Virus record (IMG/VR): IMGVR_UViG_3300026484_000250
Span: 1-42,654 of that record
DNA from: a virus
Strand: one strand, 5' to 3'
DNA length: 42,654 nucleotides
In this document: positions 41,469 to 42,654 of the stretch, one piece after another
How positions within the stretch are numbered: position 1 is the stretch's first letter
Layout: each line of letters opens with the position of its first letter
Program-made: the position numbers and the translations under genes
Notes under the pieces: generated by a model
Told to the model about the DNA's origin: nothing
The model's database searches: none
What the model saw: the letters and a program-made list of their open reading frames with translations, nothing else

Positions 41469-42654
41469 ATGGCAAAAACATTAGAGGGTATTTTTAGAAA
41501 GGGATGGGATCAATATGCTCGTTTGAATATTGACGGAATATCTCATTTCCAAAAAATTGATAATGTAAATTTGTTTTTTAAGGAAAATCAGAACGGAGAA
41601 TTCTTCCATTTAACTGATGAAAAAATCAGATATGATGCAGGACTTCTTTCGGCATCTGATACTAAAAAAGCAAAAGAAGAATGTGAACTTCTAAATAAAA
41701 AATTCTCAACAGTTACTGCCAAAGTTTTATATGCTCATCAATTTTGGAAACAAGGAAAACGAGCAGATATTAATATTTGGTATTTAGATATTGAAGCTAT
41801 TGATTTGAATAACCGATCATTTCCTGATACATTTAATCCAATTATACCAATTACACATATTCAAATTCTTGATAAAAAAAGTGATAGTATTATTATATTT
41901 CAAACTAAAGATATTTTAGAAGAAGAAAAACTTAAACTTAAAGAAAAATATAAAAATGATTGTTCAAAATTAGTGTTTCATCATATTGAAGATGAAACTA
42001 TTATGATGAAGACTTTTATAAAATTTCTTAAAAAAATAAACCCTACTGTTATTGTTGGGTGGAATGCGGAAACATTTGATTTTCCATATTTGACTGCAAG
42101 AGCAGAATACTTAGGAATTGACATTAATGATTTCAGTCCATTAGGGAAGACTTCTTATAAAGAAATTCATCAATTTGGTAAACGACAAAGAATGGTTGAA
42201 TGGAATGGTATTTACCTTATCGATTTAATGGAAGCTTTTAAAAAGTTCACTTTAAAAGATCAAAAATCATATAGTCTTGAGTGGATAACAAAAGTTATTC
42301 TTAAAAAAGGTCAAGGAAAAATGGATTATGGTGATGATAAATCAATTCATAATTTTTATAAGAATAATTATGTTGGGTTTGTTGATTATGCAGTTATGGA
42401 TGTTGTAGTATTAAGAAATATTGATGTGAAAGTTGGTCTATTAAGCCTTATCCAAACTATGGCTGAAATGATGGGTTGTAACTATAATGAAGTTTTTGGA
42501 ACTGTTGCTCCGTGGACTATTCTTTTAATACATTTAGCATTAGAAAAGAAAATGGTTCTTCCTCCAGAAAGCGAATATAGTGATCATCGACCGATAGAGG
42601 GTGGATTTGTTAAGCATCCTATTTTTGGTTTGTTAGAATGGTTATTTTCATATG
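41469..42654 (+). CDS. 43: DNA polymerase, family B (gp43), 5' part only
   Basis: 395 residues of the N-terminal and exonuclease regions are visible; the gene is cut by the window edge. Exo I: WYLDIEAID near 104 (Asp and Glu). Exo II: IVGWNAETFDFPYLTARAEYLG near 195-216. Exo III: VDYAVMDVVVL near 302-312 (YxxxD). Start of polymerase motif A region: EGGFVKHPIFGLLEWL near 378. RBS AAAGGATTAAA. Replicates the phage genome together with gp44/gp62 clamp loader and gp41 helicase in this window. Confidence 0.96.
   Translation, partial: MAKTLEGIFRKGWDQYARLNIDGISHFQKIDNVNLFFKENQNGEFFHLTDEKIRYDAGLLSASDTKKAKEECELLNKKFSTVTAKVLYAHQFWKQGKRADINIWYLDIEAIDLNNRSFPDTFNPIIPITHIQILDKKSDSIIIFQTKDILEEEKLKLKEKYKNDCSKLVFHHIEDETIMMKTFIKFLKKINPTVIVGWNAETFDFPYLTARAEYLGIDINDFSPLGKTSYKEIHQFGKRQRMVEWNGIYLIDLMEAFKKFTLKDQKSYSLEWITKVILKKGQGKMDYGDDKSIHNFYKNNYVGFVDYAVMDVVVLRNIDVKVGLLSLIQTMAEMMGCNYNEVFGTVAPWTILLIHLALEKKMVLPPESEYSDHRPIEGGFVKHPIFGLLEWLFSY

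Overview
The window is a 42.7 kb stretch of a virulent-type tailed phage genome with T4-like replication genes. Every gene I can support reads left to right. Genes are short and tightly packed, often with ATGA-type overlaps, and base composition is very AT-rich. The host is inferred to be a member of Campylobacterota (an Arcobacter/Campylobacter-like bacterium). Reasons: the tmRNA tag begins ANN like Campylobacter tags as I remember them, the promoters are AT-rich extended -10 boxes without a clear -35, and the GC is low. This host call is inference, not proof.

Layout. 55-490: a complete tmRNA followed at once by tRNA-Cys(GCA). 566-2750: nucleotide metabolism (dCMP deaminase, ribonucleotide reductase beta subunit). 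2807-13395: a GIY-YIG nuclease and most of a T4-type replication/recombination set (gp47, gp46, a possible gp33-like late coactivator, gp44, a gp62-like protein, a DHH phosphoesterase, the gp41 helicase). 13459-19927: an AAA+ ATPase, an MNT-like nucleotidyltransferase, small membrane proteins, a CCA-adding/poly(A) polymerase-type enzyme and small unknowns. 19928-23281: GroEL and SmpB. 23300-23790: a gene-free block of direct and inverted repeats. 23846-29813: a Thg1-like 3'-5' polymerase, a Nudix hydrolase, a radical SAM protein and many small genes. 29861-39992: an Rnl2-type RNA ligase, a gamma-glutamylcyclotransferase-like protein, a RlaP-type nucleotidyltransferase, a CheY-like receiver and a second AAA+ ATPase. 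39993-40481: a second gene-free block that carries inverted copies of the 23.3 kb repeats. 40482-42654: small genes, then the 5' part of a family B DNA polymerase (gp43) cut by the window edge.

What stands out is an RNA-maintenance and ribosome-rescue kit spread through the early region: tmRNA plus SmpB (trans-translation), tRNA-Cys, a CCA-adding-type enzyme, a Thg1-like polymerase with an unusual Cys-rich N-terminal part, an Rnl2 RNA ligase, a RlaP nucleotidyltransferase and a GroEL. Together these could repair tRNAs cut by host anticodon nucleases, rescue ribosomes stalled on broken mRNA, and refold or tag the products. About 20 near-identical promoters (core TTAGTTATAATATATTATA) divide the region into short operons and point to coordinated early/middle expression by host-type sigma70 RNA polymerase.
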